Assembly (NCBI GenBank): GCA_964418365.1
Contig: CAYQLM010000060.1
Coordinates: forward strand, 1-18,304
Direction of reading: 5' to 3'
Length of the DNA stretch: 18,304 nucleotides
DNA from: JBBDXS01 sp964418365
GTDB lineage: Bacteria > Chloroflexota > Dehalococcoidia > DSTF01 > RBG-16-68-14
Shown: positions 17,820 through 18,304 of the stretch, piece after piece
Position numbering within the stretch: position 1 is the stretch's first letter
Layout of the letters: every line of letters starts with the position of its first letter
Program-made: the position numbers and the translations under genes
Notes under the pieces: model-generated
Seen by the model: only the letters and a program-made list of their open reading frames with translations
Told to the model about the DNA's origin: nothing
Databases searched by the model: none

Positions 17820-18304
17820 ATGAGCCCAGAACGAAAGCTGTCGCCCCGTCTTCTGGAGCTGGTCAAGTACTACGGCAAGACGCCTTCGGCGGCGGAGCTG
17901 GCCGTGGAACGCGAGGCGCACGGTATCAACGCCGGTATCAACAGCTACACGACACCTGCCCAAGCTGATCTGCTGGGCCAAACGCTTCAACTCGGATCGG
18001 GCGTCCGGCTCCTGGAGGTCGGCGCCGGGTCCGGCTGGCCGGGCGTGTATTTGGCGAAGCGCACGGGCTGCGACGTGGTGTTGACCGATGTTCCCGCGGA
18101 GGGCATCCGCAGCGCGCTCGGCCGCGCCGTGCGCGACGGCGTGCATTCCCAGTGCTCCTTCGCGGTGGCGAGCGGGTCGTATTTGCCGTTCCGGGCGCGC
18201 TACTTCGACGCCGTTGTGCATACGGACGTCCTCTGATGACTGAGTCAGAAGCTCTCCGTGCTGAGAGCATGTCGCAGGGTGCTGAAGCCGGGCGGCCGGA
18301 TCGC
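17820..18304 (+). CDS. Class I SAM-dependent methyltransferase interrupted by two in-frame TGA codons, 3' truncated by window
   Basis: From ATG 17820 the frame encodes 138 residues with the SAM-binding motif I LLEVGAGSGWPG (64-75), acidic Asp90 after the second strand (VVLTD) and FDAVVHTDVL (129-138). It then meets TGA TGA (18234-18239). The same frame continues without an indel into a region containing LRACRRVLKPGGRI, the standard helix and motif that follow in methyltransferases, up to the window edge. In relatives I recall, DVL is followed by CCL, so the TGAs stand where Cys codons (TGT/TGC) are expected. Nonsense decay, sequencing error, or UGA recoding (Sec or Cys) are the options. The start has TAGGAG at 9-12 nt, overlapping the stop of the preceding cyclase, so it is the third gene of that operon. 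The substrate is unknown. Confidence 0.7.
18251..18268 (+). other. Hairpin 11 nt after the double TGA
   Basis: GCTCTC (18251-18256) and GAGAGC (18263-18268) form a perfect 6-bp stem around CGTGCT. It lies at about the distance at which bacterial SECIS elements occur, but the loop does not show the GGU typical of characterised SelB-binding loops. It is also part of the conserved coding frame. Confidence 0.4.

Noticed and set aside
18251..18268. Calling the hairpin after the double TGA a SECIS element
   Set aside because: The stem is only 6 bp and the loop CGTGCT lacks the GGU motif of characterised bacterial SECIS loops. I keep it only as a supporting observation.
1..18304. tRNA, rRNA, riboswitch and insertion-sequence signatures
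   Set aside because: Scanning by eye I found no tRNA-like cloverleaf, no rRNA segment, no recognisable lysine or SAM riboswitch upstream of lysC, and no transposase or terminal inverted repeats with target duplications.

Overview
The window is a GC-rich (by eye about two thirds G+C), gene-dense bacterial chromosome segment. Gene content suggests a Chloroflexota-like lineage: an Eis-type acetyltransferase, a DUF2277 protein, a HTH/PASTA RodZ-like protein, an AmaP-like/ScpB/DUF503 cluster, hydrolase-cyclase fusions, and abundant short dispersed palindromes and interspersed repeats. The phylum is an inference from gene families and repeat style; no rRNA or other taxonomic marker is present. I see no phage, transposase, CRISPR array, tRNA or rRNA.

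Layout. 1-1900: the 3' end of a TAP-like alpha/beta hydrolase (+), convergent with a two-domain GNAT acetyltransferase (-), then a 108-residue remnant of an AAA-type regulator (-). 1831-3976: a gene-poor stretch, a hydrolase-to-putative-cyclase operon (-), and a divergent intergenic region built largely of interspersed repeats. 3977-5402: an Eis-like acetyltransferase followed at once by a DUF2277 gene (+). 5425-7182: a NAD-dependent epimerase (-) divergent from the HTH-TM-PASTA protein (+), with a palindromic operator candidate between them. 7199-9083: an operon on the minus strand, small zinc ribbon -> AmaP-like membrane protein -> ScpB -> DUF503, with two near-consensus sigma-70 promoters. 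9099-10909: an aminoglycoside-nucleotidyltransferase-like gene with a non-AUG start, preceded by an apparent promoter, a 15-codon leader peptide and three mRNA hairpins; then a two-domain VOC protein. 10988-11740: a VTT/DedA-type membrane protein (+). 11843-15008: lysC -> hom -> SnoaL-like (-), the first and third steps from aspartate towards threonine and methionine. 15112-18304: a translationally coupled tandem pair of alpha/beta-hydrolase/class III cyclase fusions, then a SAM methyltransferase running off the window edge.

The points most worth a second look are these. (1) The methyltransferase reading frame is interrupted by two consecutive TGA codons, after which the same frame continues with the conserved family sequence; the TGAs lie where I expect Cys-Cys. 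(2) Both hydrolase-cyclase paralogues have lost the hydrolase nucleophile, and one has lost the whole triad, while their cyclase halves remain about 83% identical. (3) The nucleotidyltransferase has an attenuator-like leader. (4) Palindromes beginning TAGGGGCGGC supply the stop codon of three different genes. (5) An interspersed GATTC...TGACA repeat is present in long and short forms, and a 32-bp tandem duplication of part of it coincides with a promoter.

Many genes lack a Shine-Dalgarno sequence but have a TGC-TANNNT or TANNNT box 6-11 nt before the start codon. This suggests frequent leaderless or near-leaderless transcription in this organism.
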